Source: Acetobacteraceae bacterium
GTDB taxonomy: Bacteria > Pseudomonadota > Alphaproteobacteria > Acetobacterales > Acetobacteraceae
Direction of reading: 5' to 3'
Assembly: GCA_025452005.1 (NCBI GenBank)
Contig: JANWJK010000139.1
Coordinates: forward strand, 1 to 39,522
Length of the DNA stretch: 39,522 bases
Under the pieces are notes generated by a model that was not told the origin of the DNA, ran no database searches, and was given only the letters and a program-made list of their open reading frames with translations. Position numbers and translations under genes: made by a program. Every line of letters begins with the position of its first letter. The first letter of the stretch is position 1. Below are positions 1-10,282 of this stretch, piece after piece.

Positions 1-2
1 CC

Positions 3-284
3 ACCGAGGAGGAAATCGCCGAGGCGGTGCGTCGCCGCCCGATCGGCGCCGTCATCGTCGACATCTGCTGCGATCTCGGCATCGCACCCGGCGATATCGA
101 TCGGCCGGTCTGGGACGAAATCAACCACGCCGTCATCATGTATGGCGGCAATCTCGTCCCCTTCTTCAACGACCTGAGCGAGCGGCTGTGGGCCTTCGGC
201 CCCGGCCAGCTCTCCGACGAGGCCTACCCCGGATGGCTCGAGCCACCGCCGCGATCACCGGTGCCCGCCACCGGCCCACCCTGA
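3..284 (+). CDS. C-terminal part of a CDS starting upstream of the window; conserved hypothetical protein
   Basis: Open frame from the window edge (TEEEIAEAVRRRPIGAVIVDICCDLGIAPGDIDRPVWDEINHAVIMYGGNLVPFF...) to TGA at 282-284; the reading frame continues upstream of the called ORF start. Confidence 0.65.
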   Translation, partial: TEEEIAEAVRRRPIGAVIVDICCDLGIAPGDIDRPVWDEINHAVIMYGGNLVPFFNDLSERLWAFGPGQLSDEAYPGWLEPPPRSPVPATGPP

Positions 285-323
285 TTCCGACCCGCCACGC
301 ACATGGCAACGCCGCCGCGCTCG

Positions 324-1403
324 TCACGGCGGCGCCATCGGCGTTGGCTCCGCATCGTCGCCTTCCGCCAGCCAGGCTTGCAGCAACGTGTAGGCGGTCG
401 CCAGGACGGTCGGACCGACGAAGATGCCGAGGAGCCCGAATGCGATCAGCCCGCCGATGACCCCGGCGAGGATGAGCAGCAAGGGAAGATCAGCGCCCCT
501 GCGGATCAGGAACGGCCGCAGGAAGTTGTCCATCGCCAGCGCGACGATGGAAAGAACCAGCAGCACGGTCGCCCACAGGCCATCGCCGGAATAGTACATC
601 CACACCACGGCCGGGATCAGCACGAGGCCCGGGCCAAGCTGGGCCAGGCAAAGCACGAACATGAGCGCCGTCAGCAGTGTGGCGTACGGCACGCCGACGA
701 TCGCCAGGCTGATGCCGCCGAGGACGCTCTGCGCCAGCGCGGTCACCACCACGCCCAACGCGACGCCGCGGATCGCCAGTCCCGCCAGCCGGACGGCCGT
801 CTCGCCGCGGTCGCCGCCGAGCCGGCGGCCGAAGCGGAGGGCGGTACGGGCGGCGTGCTCGCCGCGTGAATACAGGATCGCCGCTACCGCGACCGTCAGC
901 AGGAATTGCAGGAACGCAGTCCCAAGACTGCCCGCGGCCGAGGCGAACCAGGCAGTCAGCACACCGGCATACGGGGTCAATCTCGGCGCCAGCTCCCGCA
1001 CACCCTCCGAGGTGAGCTGTGCCCAGGCCTGTGTGGCGCGCGCCCCGACCAACGGCAGGTCGGCCAGCCACGCCGGCGGCGGCGGCACCCGAAGCGAGAG
1101 GATGGTCCGCACCAGGTCGGCGATTTCATCGACGTTCGACACGATCGTGCTGATCGCCAGCCAGAGCGGCACGATCAGTACCAGCAGCAGCACGACCGTC
1201 ATCGCCAGCACCGCCAGGCCGCGCCGATTGCCGGCGTAGCGCTGCACCCGCAGCATCAGCGGCCAGGTCGCGATGACCAGGGTCACGGCCCACACGATGG
1301 CCGGCAGGAAAGGCTGCATCACCCAGAAGCTGGCGGCGATCAGACCGCCAATGAACAGAACGCCAAGCGTGATGCGCGTGAGGTCCTGCTGCGGATGGGC
1401 CAT
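324..1403 (-). CDS. AI-2E family transporter / PerM-type permease
   Basis: Translation from MAHPQQDLTRITLGVLFIGGLIAASFWVMQPFLPAIVWAVTLVIATWP; multiple TM segments and AI-2E exporter-like C-terminus (LAQLGPGLVLIPAVVWMYYSG, GVIGGLIAFGLLGIFVGPTVLATAYTLL). Confidence 0.85.
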   Translation of the reverse strand: MAHPQQDLTRITLGVLFIGGLIAASFWVMQPFLPAIVWAVTLVIATWPLMLRVQRYAGNRRGLAVLAMTVVLLLVLIVPLWLAISTIVSNVDEIADLVRTILSLRVPPPPAWLADLPLVGARATQAWAQLTSEGVRELAPRLTPYAGVLTAWFASAAGSLGTAFLQFLLTVAVAAILYSRGEHAARTALRFGRRLGGDRGETAVRLAGLAIRGVALGVVVTALAQSVLGGISLAIVGVPYATLLTALMFVLCLAQLGPGLVLIPAVVWMYYSGDGLWATVLLVLSIVALAMDNFLRPFLIRRGADLPLLLILAGVIGGLIAFGLLGIFVGPTVLATAYTLLQAWLAEGDDAEPTPMAPP

Positions 1404-1426
1404 GCTGCGCGGACCGCCGCACCCGG

Positions 1427-2617
1427 TCAGGCGTTGCGCGCCGCGCCGGTCCACACCTCGCGATACAGCGCGACGATCTCCGACTTGTCGGGCACGCGCG
1501 GGTTGTTGGCGGGACTGCCGGAGGCCAGAGCCTGCTCGGCCATCAGATCCATCTTGCCGCTCCAGACCCCCTCGTCGATGCCGTACTCGGCAGGGCTCGG
1601 CACGGAAAGTTCCTTGTTCAGCGCCTCAAGTCCCGCGACCAGCTTCGCCGCGGCCGGCGCATCGCCGTCGCGTTCATCGGCAAAGCCGATGCGGCGCGCC
1701 GCCTCGGCGTAGCGATCCTGCGCGGCATCGACCGAGAACCGGGTGATCGCCGGCAGCAGCATGGCGTTCGACAGACCGTGCGGCACGTGGAAATGCGCGC
1801 CGATCGGCCGCGACATACCATGCACCAGCGCCACCGAAGCATTGGAGAAGGCAAGTCCCGCCTGCGTGGCGCCGAGCATCATGCCCTCGCGCGCCGCGGC
1901 GTTGCGCGGTTCGGCGTAGGCGGTGCGGATATGGCGACCGATCAATGCCATCGCCGACACCGCCAAGGCATCGGAGAACGGATTGGCCCGCTTGGAGACG
2001 AACGCCTCCAGTGCATGCGTCAGGCTATCGACGCCGGTATCGGCGGTGGTACGTGGCGGCACGCTGTAGGTGAGCTCGTAATCCACGATCGCCGCGAGCG
2101 GCAGCGCACCGAGGCCGGCGATCAGCATCTTCTCGTCGCGTTCGGTATCGGTGATGACGGTGAAGCGCGTGCATTCGCTGCCGGTGCCGGCGGTGGTGGG
2201 GATGGCGATCACCGGCAGCGCGCCTTTGTCGGCGGCGACCGGCACCTTGTAGTCGCGCATCTTGCTTCCGGCGCCGGCGGCGAGGATCGCCATCGCCTTC
2301 GCGGTGTCGATCGGCGAGCCGCCGCCGAAGCCGATCAGGCAGTCGAAGTTGCCTCGCTTCAGTTCGGCCACGCCGGCCTCGATCACCGTGTCGGTCGGGT
2401 CGGGCACCGTGGCGCTGAACACCGTGACGACGATGCCGGCCGCGACGAGCGGGTCCAGGCAGTGCTGCACATGTCGCGAGGACACCATGAAAGGATCGGT
2501 CACCACCAGCGGGCGCGACAGGCCGAACTTGCCGAGCACGTCGGCGATCTGCCGCACAGCGCCGCCGCCGACCTGTAGCATGCGTGGCGCGGCGATGTTG
2601 GCATTCACAGCGGTCAT
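1427..2617 (-). CDS. iron-containing alcohol dehydrogenase family protein
   Basis: GFGGGSPIDTAKAMAILA, PTTAGTGSECTRFTVITD and LVHGMSRPIGAHFHVPHGLSNAMLLP motifs. Start placed at MTAVNANIAAPRML; the N-terminal ORF extension reads through an intergenic repeat. Confidence 0.93.
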   Translation of the reverse strand: MTAVNANIAAPRMLQVGGGAVRQIADVLGKFGLSRPLVVTDPFMVSSRHVQHCLDPLVAAGIVVTVFSATVPDPTDTVIEAGVAELKRGNFDCLIGFGGGSPIDTAKAMAILAAGAGSKMRDYKVPVAADKGALPVIAIPTTAGTGSECTRFTVITDTERDEKMLIAGLGALPLAAIVDYELTYSVPPRTTADTGVDSLTHALEAFVSKRANPFSDALAVSAMALIGRHIRTAYAEPRNAAAREGMMLGATQAGLAFSNASVALVHGMSRPIGAHFHVPHGLSNAMLLPAITRFSVDAAQDRYAEAARRIGFADERDGDAPAAAKLVAGLEALNKELSVPSPAEYGIDEGVWSGKMDLMAEQALASGSPANNPRVPDKSEIVALYREVWTGAARNA

Positions 2618-2677
2618 GGCACATCTCCAGGGCAATCGGGTGAACGCGTGAAGATCTCTCGTCGCCGCGGTTCTCGT

Positions 2678-2763
2678 TGTCATTGCGAGCGAAGCGAAGC
2701 AATCTCGGGCCAGTTGGGCACTACGATGGAGATTGCCGCGTCGCTGCGCTCCTCGCAATGACA
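2678..2763. repeat. large imperfect inverted repeat (intergenic palindromic element)
   Basis: Left arm TGTCATTGCGAGCGAAGCGAAGCAATCT (2678-2705); right arm AGATTGCCGCGTCGCTGCGCTCCTCGCAATGACA (2730-2763) is its imperfect reverse complement. Lies between the ADH start and the upstream gene's stop. Confidence 0.85.
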
Positions 2764-2809
2764 GGACAACCCGATCTGCTCGGCGAACACCTCTCGCTCG
2801 CCGCACGCA

Positions 2810-3889
2810 TCACCCACTAACAGCACCGACCTCCGCCCGCCGCTTGGCATACAGCGCCAGCCGTTTCGCCGCCATCGGAGCCATGTGCCCCGGTTCGATC
2901 ACCTCGCCGGCGGGCGGCAGTTCCTCCGCGCGGTGGCAGGCGGTGACGTGGCCTTCGCTCCACTTGCGCAGCAGCGGCATCTCCTGGCGGCAGCGATCGA
3001 TGACGAACGGGCAGCGCGTGTGGAAGCGGCAGCCTGACGGCGGGTTCATCGGGCTGGGCACGTCGCCGCCGGGAAGCTGGCGCGCTGTGTGGCGATGCGG
3101 ATCGGGACGCGGGATCGCCGTCATCAGCGTGCGCGTGTAGGGATGGCGCGGTTCGGAGAACAGCACGTCCTTCGGCGCGAGCTCGACGATCTGGCCGAGA
3201 TACATCACCGCCACGCGGTCGGCCATGTGCTTCACCACGGCAAGATCGTGCGCGATGAACAGATAGGACAGGCCAAGCCGCGCCTGCAAATCCTTCAGCA
3301 GGTTCACCACCTGCGCCTGGATCGACACATCCAGCGCGGACACGGGTTCGTCGCACACCACCAGCGCCGGCTCCACCGCGAGCGCGCGCGCGATGCCGAT
3401 GCGCTGACGCTGGCCGCCGGAGAATTCGTGCGGATATCGTTGCGAATGATACGACGCCAGGCCGACCAGGTCGAGCAACTGGTTCACCCGTGCACGGCGC
3501 GCCACGCGGTCACCGATGTCATGCACGATCAACGGTTCTTCCAGGATCTCGCCCACCGTCATGCGCGGATTCAGCGAGGCGAACGGGTCCTGGAACACGA
3601 TCTGCATCCGCCGGCGCAGCCGGCGCAGCGGATCGCCGTGCAGCTCGGTGATGTCGGTGCCCTCAAAGCGGATCGTGCCGGCGGTCGGGTCGATCAGGCG
3701 CAGCACGCACCGCGCGGTGGTGGACTTGCCGCAGCCTGACTCGCCCACCAGCGCCAGCGTCTCGCCGCGCTCCAGGCTGAACGAGATGCCGTCCACCGCG
3801 CGCACCACGCCGACCGTCCTGCCCAACACCAGGCCACGCTTGACGTTGAAGTGCCTGGTCAGGCCTGCGACTTCCAGCAGCGCTGTCAA
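2810..3889 (-). CDS. ABC transporter ATP-binding protein, dipeptide/oligopeptide type (OppF/DppF-like)
   Basis: Walker [10 protein letters not shown], signature [15 protein letters not shown], Walker [14 protein letters not shown]-terminal [13 protein letters not shown] oligopeptide-type domain. Start inferred as TTG ([14 protein letters not shown]); no in-frame ATG at the domain start. Confidence 0.92.
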   Translation of the reverse strand: MTALLEVAGLTRHFNVKRGLVLGRTVGVVRAVDGISFSLERGETLALVGESGCGKSTTARCVLRLIDPTAGTIRFEGTDITELHGDPLRRLRRRMQIVFQDPFASLNPRMTVGEILEEPLIVHDIGDRVARRARVNQLLDLVGLASYHSQRYPHEFSGGQRQRIGIARALAVEPALVVCDEPVSALDVSIQAQVVNLLKDLQARLGLSYLFIAHDLAVVKHMADRVAVMYLGQIVELAPKDVLFSEPRHPYTRTLMTAIPRPDPHRHTARQLPGGDVPSPMNPPSGCRFHTRCPFVIDRCRQEMPLLRKWSEGHVTACHRAEELPPAGEVIEPGHMAPMAAKRLALYAKRRAEVGAVSG

Positions 3890-3897
3890 GCATGGTT

Positions 3898-3948
3898 CCG
3901 GGCGCGAGCCCGGCCCTCCACTGTCATGGCAGGACTTGATCCGGCCAT
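3898..3948. repeat. tandem hairpins in the oppD-oppF intercistronic gap
   Basis: CCGGGC-GCGA-GCCCGG (3898-3913; 6-bp stem, GNRA loop) and ATGGCAGGA-CTTGA-TCCGGCCAT (3926-3948). The + strand reads [11 protein letters not shown], a peptide commonly produced by an alphaproteobacterial intergenic repeat. Confidence 0.7.
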
Positions 3949-4931
3949 CACGATACCAGCGCCTCGACCGGGGCGCGGATGCACGCGACGCGATGATCCT
4001 CGCCCAGCAGGCGGAGTTCCGGATCCTGCATGGTGCAGGCGGCGTCGGCGAACACGCAGCGCGGGTGGAAGCGGCAGCCTTGCGGGAGATCGAACGGCGC
4101 CGGAACGGTGCCTTCGATCGCCAGCAGGCGGTCGCGGGTCTCGTCGATCTTCGGAATGCTGCCAAGCAGGCCCAGCGTATAGGGGTGCTGCGGATCGTCG
4201 AAGATCGCCGCACCGGGCGCGCGTTCCACCACACGGCCGGCGTACATCACGGCGACCTCGTTGGCCATTTCGGCGACGATGCCGAGGTCGTGGGTGATCA
4301 GGATGATCGCCATGCCGGTCTGCTGCTGGAGTTCGCGCAGCAGGTCGAGGATCTGTGCCTGCACCGTGACATCCAGCGCGGTGGTGGGTTCGTCCGCTAT
4401 CAGCAGGTCGGGCTCGCAGGCAAGCGCCATGGCGATCATGACGCGCTGGCGCATGCCGCCGGACATTTGGTGCGGGTATTCCTCGAAGCGGCGTTCCGGC
4501 GCGGGGATGCGCACGCGCTGCAGCGCGGAGATGGCGCGGCCGCGCAGGGCAGCGGCCGAGGCGGTGCGGTCGTGCGCACGCATCGCCTCGGTGATCTGGT
4601 CGCCCACGGTGAAGACCGGGTTGAGGCTGGTCATCGGCTCCTGGAAGATCATCGCGATGCGGTTGCCGCGGATGTCGCGCATCTGCGCGAGCGACAGATC
4701 GAGCAGGTTCCTGCCGTCGAACATGATCTGTCCGGCAGCGATTCGGCCGGGCGGCGGCACCAGGCGCATCACGGAGAGCGACAGCACCGACTTGCCGCAG
4801 CCGGATTCGCCGACGATGCCGAGCGTGCGGCCGCGATCGACCGAGATGTCGACACCATCCACCGCGGCGACGTCGCCGCCGGTCGTACGAAACACCGTAC
4901 GGAGACCGGAGACAGCCAGCAGAGAGGTCAT
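3948..4931 (-). CDS. ABC transporter ATP-binding protein, dipeptide/oligopeptide type (OppD/DppD-like)
   Basis: [65 protein letters not shown]. Start [23 protein letters not shown] overlap with the upstream gene. Confidence 0.93.
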   Translation of the reverse strand: MTSLLAVSGLRTVFRTTGGDVAAVDGVDISVDRGRTLGIVGESGCGKSVLSLSVMRLVPPPGRIAAGQIMFDGRNLLDLSLAQMRDIRGNRIAMIFQEPMTSLNPVFTVGDQITEAMRAHDRTASAAALRGRAISALQRVRIPAPERRFEEYPHQMSGGMRQRVMIAMALACEPDLLIADEPTTALDVTVQAQILDLLRELQQQTGMAIILITHDLGIVAEMANEVAVMYAGRVVERAPGAAIFDDPQHPYTLGLLGSIPKIDETRDRLLAIEGTVPAPFDLPQGCRFHPRCVFADAACTMQDPELRLLGEDHRVACIRAPVEALVS

Positions 4932-6358
4932 GCAGTGCGGAACGTGAGCGGAGAGATCTCCTCGGCCGTGCGATGATCCCAGTCGAGGTTCGGCACGTTC
5001 GCCTTGATCCGCCGCTGGGCCTCGTGCAGCGCGGCGGCAGCTTCCGGATAGTCGATTGTCACCACACGCCCATCCTCGACCACCTTTTCTCCATCCACAT
5101 AGACGGTGCGCACGGCCCGATCGCCCGCGGCATAGATCAGGCTGCGCACCGGATCGTGCGACGGGCGCATCATCGGGTGCGTCATATCCACCAGGACGAT
5201 GTCGGCGCGACAGCCTGGCGCGAGACGACCGATGTCGTCGCGCCCGAGCGCGCGCGCGCCGCCGATGGTCGCTGCCTCGAACAGATCGGTCGAGTTCAGC
5301 GTTCGCGGATTGCCGGCCTGGGTGCGCGCCAGGTACGCGACCAGCCGCATCTCGTCGAGCATGTTGTGGGGATAGGTGTCGGTGCCCACGCCCATGTTCA
5401 CGCCGGCGCGGCGATAGCGGCCGAAGTCCTTCAGCGTGATGCCGCGGCGGGCGAACACGGTGGGGCAGTGCGCGACGGTCGTGCCGGTCTCCGCAAGCCG
5501 TCCGACATCGGTGTCGGTGTGCCAGCGCGTCGATGGATGATCGTCGAGGAAGATGCCGTGGCCGATGATCGAGCGCTCGGACAGAAGCCCGAGATGATCC
5601 AGCCAGCCGATCGGCGTATGGCCATGACGTCGGGTGATCTCGTGGAACTCGCTGACCGACTGCGCCGCGTGGATTTGCCACGACACGCCGCGCGCCTTCG
5701 CCTCGGCGAACGAATCGCGCAGAAGGCCCTCGGTGCAGGTATCGATCTGCGCCGGCACCACCATGCCGAACAGCCGGCCCGACGGATGCTGCTCTGCGCG
5801 CTCGATCAGCGACAGCGCCTCGCCCATCGCCTTCTCGCCTGCCGCCTCGTCCCAGGCATATTCCACCATGTGGCCGTTCTTCGTGTACCAGCGCCCCGAG
5901 CGGAACATCGGTGCGATGCACACGCGCATGCCGGCCTCTGCCAGAAGGTCGAGCCAGCCAGGATGCGCCATGGACAGATCGGCGAGCGTGGTGACGCCCG
6001 AGAGCAGCAGTTCGGACAGCGCCACCCGCACGCAGTGCGGGATCGCCTCTGCGTCGGCGCGGAATATCGGCAGGTACTCGTAGAGCGAGGAATTGTAGAA
6101 GCCGGGGCTGCCGATTTCGTCGATCAGCCCCTTGTTCATCGGCTCTGACGAAGGGTGCGAGTGGATATTCACCAGCCCCGGCATCGCCATCATGCCGGAG
6201 CCTGATACCACGTGATCCGCCGGTCCATCGTAGCCGCGACCGACGAAGCGCAGCACGCCGTCCTCGAACACGACATCGGCATCCGGCATATAGACGTGCG
6301 ATTTCGCGGCCGCGTCCCAGGCGACCACCATGTCGGCATTGCGGATGACAGTGATCAT
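4928..6358 (-). CDS. amidohydrolase family protein (SsnA/AtzA/cytosine-deaminase-like)
   Basis: [87 protein letters not shown]. Confidence 0.9.
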   Translation of the reverse strand: MITVIRNADMVVAWDAAAKSHVYMPDADVVFEDGVLRFVGRGYDGPADHVVSGSGMMAMPGLVNIHSHPSSEPMNKGLIDEIGSPGFYNSSLYEYLPIFRADAEAIPHCVRVALSELLLSGVTTLADLSMAHPGWLDLLAEAGMRVCIAPMFRSGRWYTKNGHMVEYAWDEAAGEKAMGEALSLIERAEQHPSGRLFGMVVPAQIDTCTEGLLRDSFAEAKARGVSWQIHAAQSVSEFHEITRRHGHTPIGWLDHLGLLSERSIIGHGIFLDDHPSTRWHTDTDVGRLAETGTTVAHCPTVFARRGITLKDFGRYRRAGVNMGVGTDTYPHNMLDEMRLVAYLARTQAGNPRTLNSTDLFEAATIGGARALGRDDIGRLAPGCRADIVLVDMTHPMMRPSHDPVRSLIYAAGDRAVRTVYVDGEKVVEDGRVVTIDYPEAAAALHEAQRRIKANVPNLDWDHRTAEEISPLTFRTA

Positions 6359-6369
6359 CGGGTCATCCG

Positions 6370-7065
6370 TCAGTGGATCTCCGCCGAGCGTTTGAGCGCC
6401 GCGCGCAGCTTGGCAGGGGTGAACCCCGGGTCGCGGCAGACATCGAGGATCACCTTCTCGCGCCGCGAGATCAGTTCGATCGCAGCGGGCAGCTTCTTCA
6501 CCGCATCCGCCGGCACCACGACCGCGCCATGCAGGTCGGCATGGATCACATCGTCGTGGCCGGCCTGCATGCCGAAGATGTTGACCGGCCGGCCGAACTC
6601 CACCATGTGCACGTAGGCATGGCTCGGGCCAATGCGGCCGCCGACCATCTGATAGCCTTCCGCCCACATGTCGAGATCGCGGAACGAGCCGTTGGTGACG
6701 CAGCCGATCGAGCCGAGCGCCTTGTGGATGGTGGACTGGACCTCGCCCCAATAGGCGCCGTAGCCGATGCGGCCGTCGATGTCCTGGATCACCGCGATGG
6801 TCGGAAAGTCGGTGGCGGCGACGTAGTCATACCAATCGGCGCGGTCCGTCACCTTGCCGCGCGGCGGCTCGGTGGAGCGGATCATGCCGACGCGGGCCAG
6901 GCCAACGATGGGCTTGGCCTTCGGATACAAGCAGACCATCGGCTCGACGGTGTAGCCGAAGGCGCGCCGTTCCGGCGAGGTGATCTCCAGACCGTTGCAG
7001 ATGGTCGGCGTGTCCCACTGGGCGAGCACGTCAAGGTCAGCCTTGGTGTACGGCCGCTCGGCCAT
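6370..7065 (-). CDS. RraA family protein (HMG/CHA aldolase-like fold)
   Basis: LDTPTICNGLE-like N-terminus, GYGAYWGEVQSTIHKALGSIGCVTNGSFRDLDM, HDDVIHADLHGAVVVPADAVKKLP. Confidence 0.85.
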   Translation of the reverse strand: MAERPYTKADLDVLAQWDTPTICNGLEITSPERRAFGYTVEPMVCLYPKAKPIVGLARVGMIRSTEPPRGKVTDRADWYDYVAATDFPTIAVIQDIDGRIGYGAYWGEVQSTIHKALGSIGCVTNGSFRDLDMWAEGYQMVGGRIGPSHAYVHMVEFGRPVNIFGMQAGHDDVIHADLHGAVVVPADAVKKLPAAIELISRREKVILDVCRDPGFTPAKLRAALKRSAEIH

Positions 7066-7090
7066 TACTTCCTCCTGTCGTCCGATTGGG

Positions 7091-7107
7091 GCATGCTGCC
7101 AGCATGC
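7091..7107. promoter_or_regulatory. perfect inverted repeat in the divergent promoter region
   Basis: GCATGCT-GCC-AGCATGC, overlapping the likely ATG (7104) of the + strand gene in a 38-bp divergent gap. Confidence 0.4.
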
Positions 7108-7874
7108 AGGTCATCGCCAAGGGCGGCAAGGCGCTGTACGGCGCGCCGCTTGGAATCCTTATGCTGGAGGCGAGATTCCCTCGCATCCCCGGCGACATGG
7201 GCAACGCCGCGACCTGGCCATTCCCGGTGCTGTACCGGGTGGTGAAGGGTGCCACGCCGGAGCGCGTGGTGCTGGATGGTGCCGCCGGGTTGCTGGACGA
7301 CTTCCTGGCGGCCGCGACGGAACTCGTCGCGCTTGGCGCCGAGGCGATCACCACGAACTGCGGTTTCCTTTCGCTTTTCCAGGCGGAGCTGGCGGCGCAT
7401 GTACGGGTCCCGGTCGCCACCAGCGCGTTGATCCAGGTGCCGTGGGTGCAGGCGCTGCTGCCGCCTGGCCAGCGTGTCGGGATCATTACCGTGTCCGCCG
7501 GATCGCTTACGCCGCGGCACCTGGCCGCCGCCGGCGTGGCCGCTGACACGCCGTTCGTCGGCACCGAAGGCGGCCGCGAGTTCTTCCGCGTGCTGATCCG
7601 CGGCGAGAAGCAGGACATGGATGTGGCGCTGGCGGCGGCCGACATACTGGACGCTGGCCGGGCGCTGCTGTCGCGTCACCCCGATGTCGGCGCCATCGTG
7701 CTGGAATGCACCAACATGCCGCCCTACGCGTTCGCGTTGCGCGAGGCGCTGGGGCTGCCGGTATACGACATCTACTCGCTGATCACCTGGCTGCACGCGG
7801 GACTGCGCCCGCGAGAGTTCGGCCCGCCCGCCGATCGTGCCACCTGTATTGGATCGGGAGGCTGGAACCGATGA
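7104..7874 (+). CDS. aspartate/glutamate/hydantoin racemase family protein
   Basis: [16 protein letters not shown] (first Cys region) and [30 protein letters not shown] (second Cys region). ORF opens at 7086; ATG at 7104 preferred. Confidence 0.8.
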   Translation: MQVIAKGGKALYGAPLGILMLEARFPRIPGDMGNAATWPFPVLYRVVKGATPERVVLDGAAGLLDDFLAAATELVALGAEAITTNCGFLSLFQAELAAHVRVPVATSALIQVPWVQALLPPGQRVGIITVSAGSLTPRHLAAAGVAADTPFVGTEGGREFFRVLIRGEKQDMDVALAAADILDAGRALLSRHPDVGAIVLECTNMPPYAFALREALGLPVYDIYSLITWLHAGLRPREFGPPADRATCIGSGGWNR

Positions 7875-8851
7875 GCCTGACGCGCAAACGGGTGCTGGTG
7901 ACAGGAGGTGCGGGGTTCCTCGGGTCGCATCTCTGCGAGCGCCTGCTGAAGGACGGCCACGATGTGCTGTGCGTCGACAACTACTTCACGGGTCGCAAGG
8001 ACAACATCTCGCACCTGCTGGACGATGCACATTTCGAGGCGATGCGGCACGACATCACCTTCCCGCTCTATGTCGAGGTCGACGAGATCTACAACCTCGC
8101 CTGCCCCGCCTCGCCGGTGCACTATCAGTACGATCCGGTGCAGACCACAAAGACCAGCGTGATCGGTGCGATCAACATGCTGGGCCTGGCAAAGCGCATC
8201 GGCGCCAAGATACTCCAGGCCTCCACCAGCGAGGTGTACGGCGACCCCACGGTGCATCCGCAGACCGAGGAATACCGCGGCAACGTCAATCCGCTCGGCC
8301 CGCGCGCCTGCTACGACGAAGGCAAACGCTGCGCCGAGACGCTGTTCTTCGACTACCTCCGCCAGCACCGCACACGCATCAAGGTGGCGCGCATCTTCAA
8401 CACCTATGGGCCGCGCATGCACCCGAACGACGGCAGGGTGGTATCCAATTTCATCATGCAGGCGCTGCGCGGCGAGGACATCACGCTGTACGGCAATGGC
8501 AAGCAGACCCGCGCGTTTTGCTATGTCGATGACCTGATCGAGGGATTTGTCCGGCTTGTCGCCACCGGCGACGACATCACCGGGCCGGTCAATCTTGGCA
8601 ACCCGCACGAGGTTTCAGTGGGCGAGCTGGCCGATCGGGTGATCCGGCTGACCGGCTCACGGTCCCGCATCGTTCATCGCGAGCTGCCACAGGACGATCC
8701 GCTGCAGCGCTGCCCGGACATCACGCTCGCGCGTAGCACGCTGAGCTGGGAGCCGCGCGTGGCGCTGGACGACGGGCTGACGCGGACGATCGCATACTTC
8801 GACCGGATGCTGACGGAGCGGGGAGAGGGGCAGGATGCGGCAGCGGAATGA
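7871..8851 (+). CDS. NAD-dependent epimerase/dehydratase, UDP-glucuronate decarboxylase (UXS)-like
   Basis: [107 protein letters not shown]. Confidence 0.93.
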   Translation: MSLTRKRVLVTGGAGFLGSHLCERLLKDGHDVLCVDNYFTGRKDNISHLLDDAHFEAMRHDITFPLYVEVDEIYNLACPASPVHYQYDPVQTTKTSVIGAINMLGLAKRIGAKILQASTSEVYGDPTVHPQTEEYRGNVNPLGPRACYDEGKRCAETLFFDYLRQHRTRIKVARIFNTYGPRMHPNDGRVVSNFIMQALRGEDITLYGNGKQTRAFCYVDDLIEGFVRLVATGDDITGPVNLGNPHEVSVGELADRVIRLTGSRSRIVHRELPQDDPLQRCPDITLARSTLSWEPRVALDDGLTRTIAYFDRMLTERGEGQDAAAE

Positions 8852-8857
8852 GCCGGC

Positions 8858-9988
8858 TCAATCCTTAGAGCTCAGGCGGTGCCCGACGCTGCTCAGCCAC
8901 CGCTTGATACCATGCAAGGCACCTTCGAGCCGCAGCGGCCAGGTCGGCCGCTCTGCCAGCAAATAGAGCATGTCAGGGCCCGGCTCGCCGAGATTGGCCT
9001 TGTAGCGAGCCTCACCGGCCATGAAGTCGTAGACCTTGCCGCCATTCTCGACATGCCGGTTGATGCACAGGCAGTGGCTCACCAGCCCTGGCTTCAAGCG
9101 CGCGTCGTCGTCGTAACGGAACCCGGTCTGGTAGGCGTAGACGTGGCCGCAGTAGATGAAGTTGTAGACGTAGCCGATGATGTCCTGCCCGGCTGCGATC
9201 TTCACTATTTCCGCTGTTCCGCGCGGCAGACAGGCCTCGATCAATCGCTTCTGGAAGCGCTCGAAGAACGGATAGGCGAAGGCGCCGGGCTCGTCACGGC
9301 TGGTCCAATACCGCTGGTGCAGCTCCTTTAGGCCATCAAGAAACGCCAGAGCCTCCGGCACGGTATCGGCAGGCGTTGCTGTGAGCGGCCCGCGCTTTTC
9401 ATAGAGCCGCATTGCACGCCGGATCTGTTGGCGAGTATTGGCGCTCAGACAGTCGAGATACTGTTTGCCATCGGCGCGAATCGGCGCGAGGTTGACGCGC
9501 CAGGACGGCTTGCGCTGCAACACGCCGTAATAGTACCCGCTGCGGGCCACGGCATGCTCCAGATCACCCGGAATGTTACGGAGGTGCAGCTCGTCGCGAC
9601 GCAGCCCATCGACGATCGTACCGTCCAGCAAGAAAGCGATGGCCTCCGTCTCGACCTTGCCGATCCACTCACGGTCCACGAGAAAGCCGTTGTATTCGAT
9701 GGTAATAATGTCGTGCTGCAGATCGCCGATCGCGTGCAACTGCAGGCCATGAATGGCGATCGGCAGGACGTCACGTCGTGACGACGGAGCCAGGGCGCCG
9801 AGCAGGACGATCTGATCATCGACCTTGCCGATGAGCACGGCTGGTCGCAGCGACGCCTCCGCAATCCAGCAACCAATCCAATCCCAGGACAGGAAGAAAT
9901 GCGGCGAGGCGCGGCTCTCGAGGTCCAGCCAAACTCCCTCAAGCTCAGCCGGACTTAAAGCGCTGGAGATCTCGAAACGCACTGACAT
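8858..9988 (-). CDS. GNAT-superfamily acyltransferase, CelD/FemAB-like
   Basis: LSANTRQQIRRAMRLYEKRGPL, IGYVYNFIYCGHVYAYQTGFRYDDDARLKPGLVSHCLCINRHVENGGKVYDFMAGEARYKANLG. Start at MSVRFEISS preferred. Confidence 0.82.
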   Translation of the reverse strand: MSVRFEISSALSPAELEGVWLDLESRASPHFFLSWDWIGCWIAEASLRPAVLIGKVDDQIVLLGALAPSSRRDVLPIAIHGLQLHAIGDLQHDIITIEYNGFLVDREWIGKVETEAIAFLLDGTIVDGLRRDELHLRNIPGDLEHAVARSGYYYGVLQRKPSWRVNLAPIRADGKQYLDCLSANTRQQIRRAMRLYEKRGPLTATPADTVPEALAFLDGLKELHQRYWTSRDEPGAFAYPFFERFQKRLIEACLPRGTAEIVKIAAGQDIIGYVYNFIYCGHVYAYQTGFRYDDDARLKPGLVSHCLCINRHVENGGKVYDFMAGEARYKANLGEPGPDMLYLLAERPTWPLRLEGALHGIKRWLSSVGHRLSSKD

Positions 9989-10282
9989 TGCGTGGATGGA
10001 CGTCCCGAATATCCGATCACCTGTTGAAACAACCTCTGACCTTGACACCTGACGGCAGACACCCGGATGCTCTGCGCCCAGCGCCGCCCGGGCGCTCACC
10101 CGAGTGGAAGCGGTGGCGTGATGGTCTATCAGAGTGCGCTCCCTTCTGGATACGTTTCGTTCAGCTTCCGGGACGTCGGGCGGCCGATGATAGATGAGAC
10201 ACTACGCGCTTTCCTGTGAGGTCGCCAGAGCCGACTGGCGCGGTTGGCGTCGGCTTCACACCAGGCGCAAAGGAGCTGCGGC

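Noticed and set aside
3516-4976. Long + strand ORF (486 aa) opposite the OppD/OppF genes
   Set aside because: Antisense to well-supported ATPase genes; His/Arg/Asp-rich composition typical of high-GC shadow ORFs.
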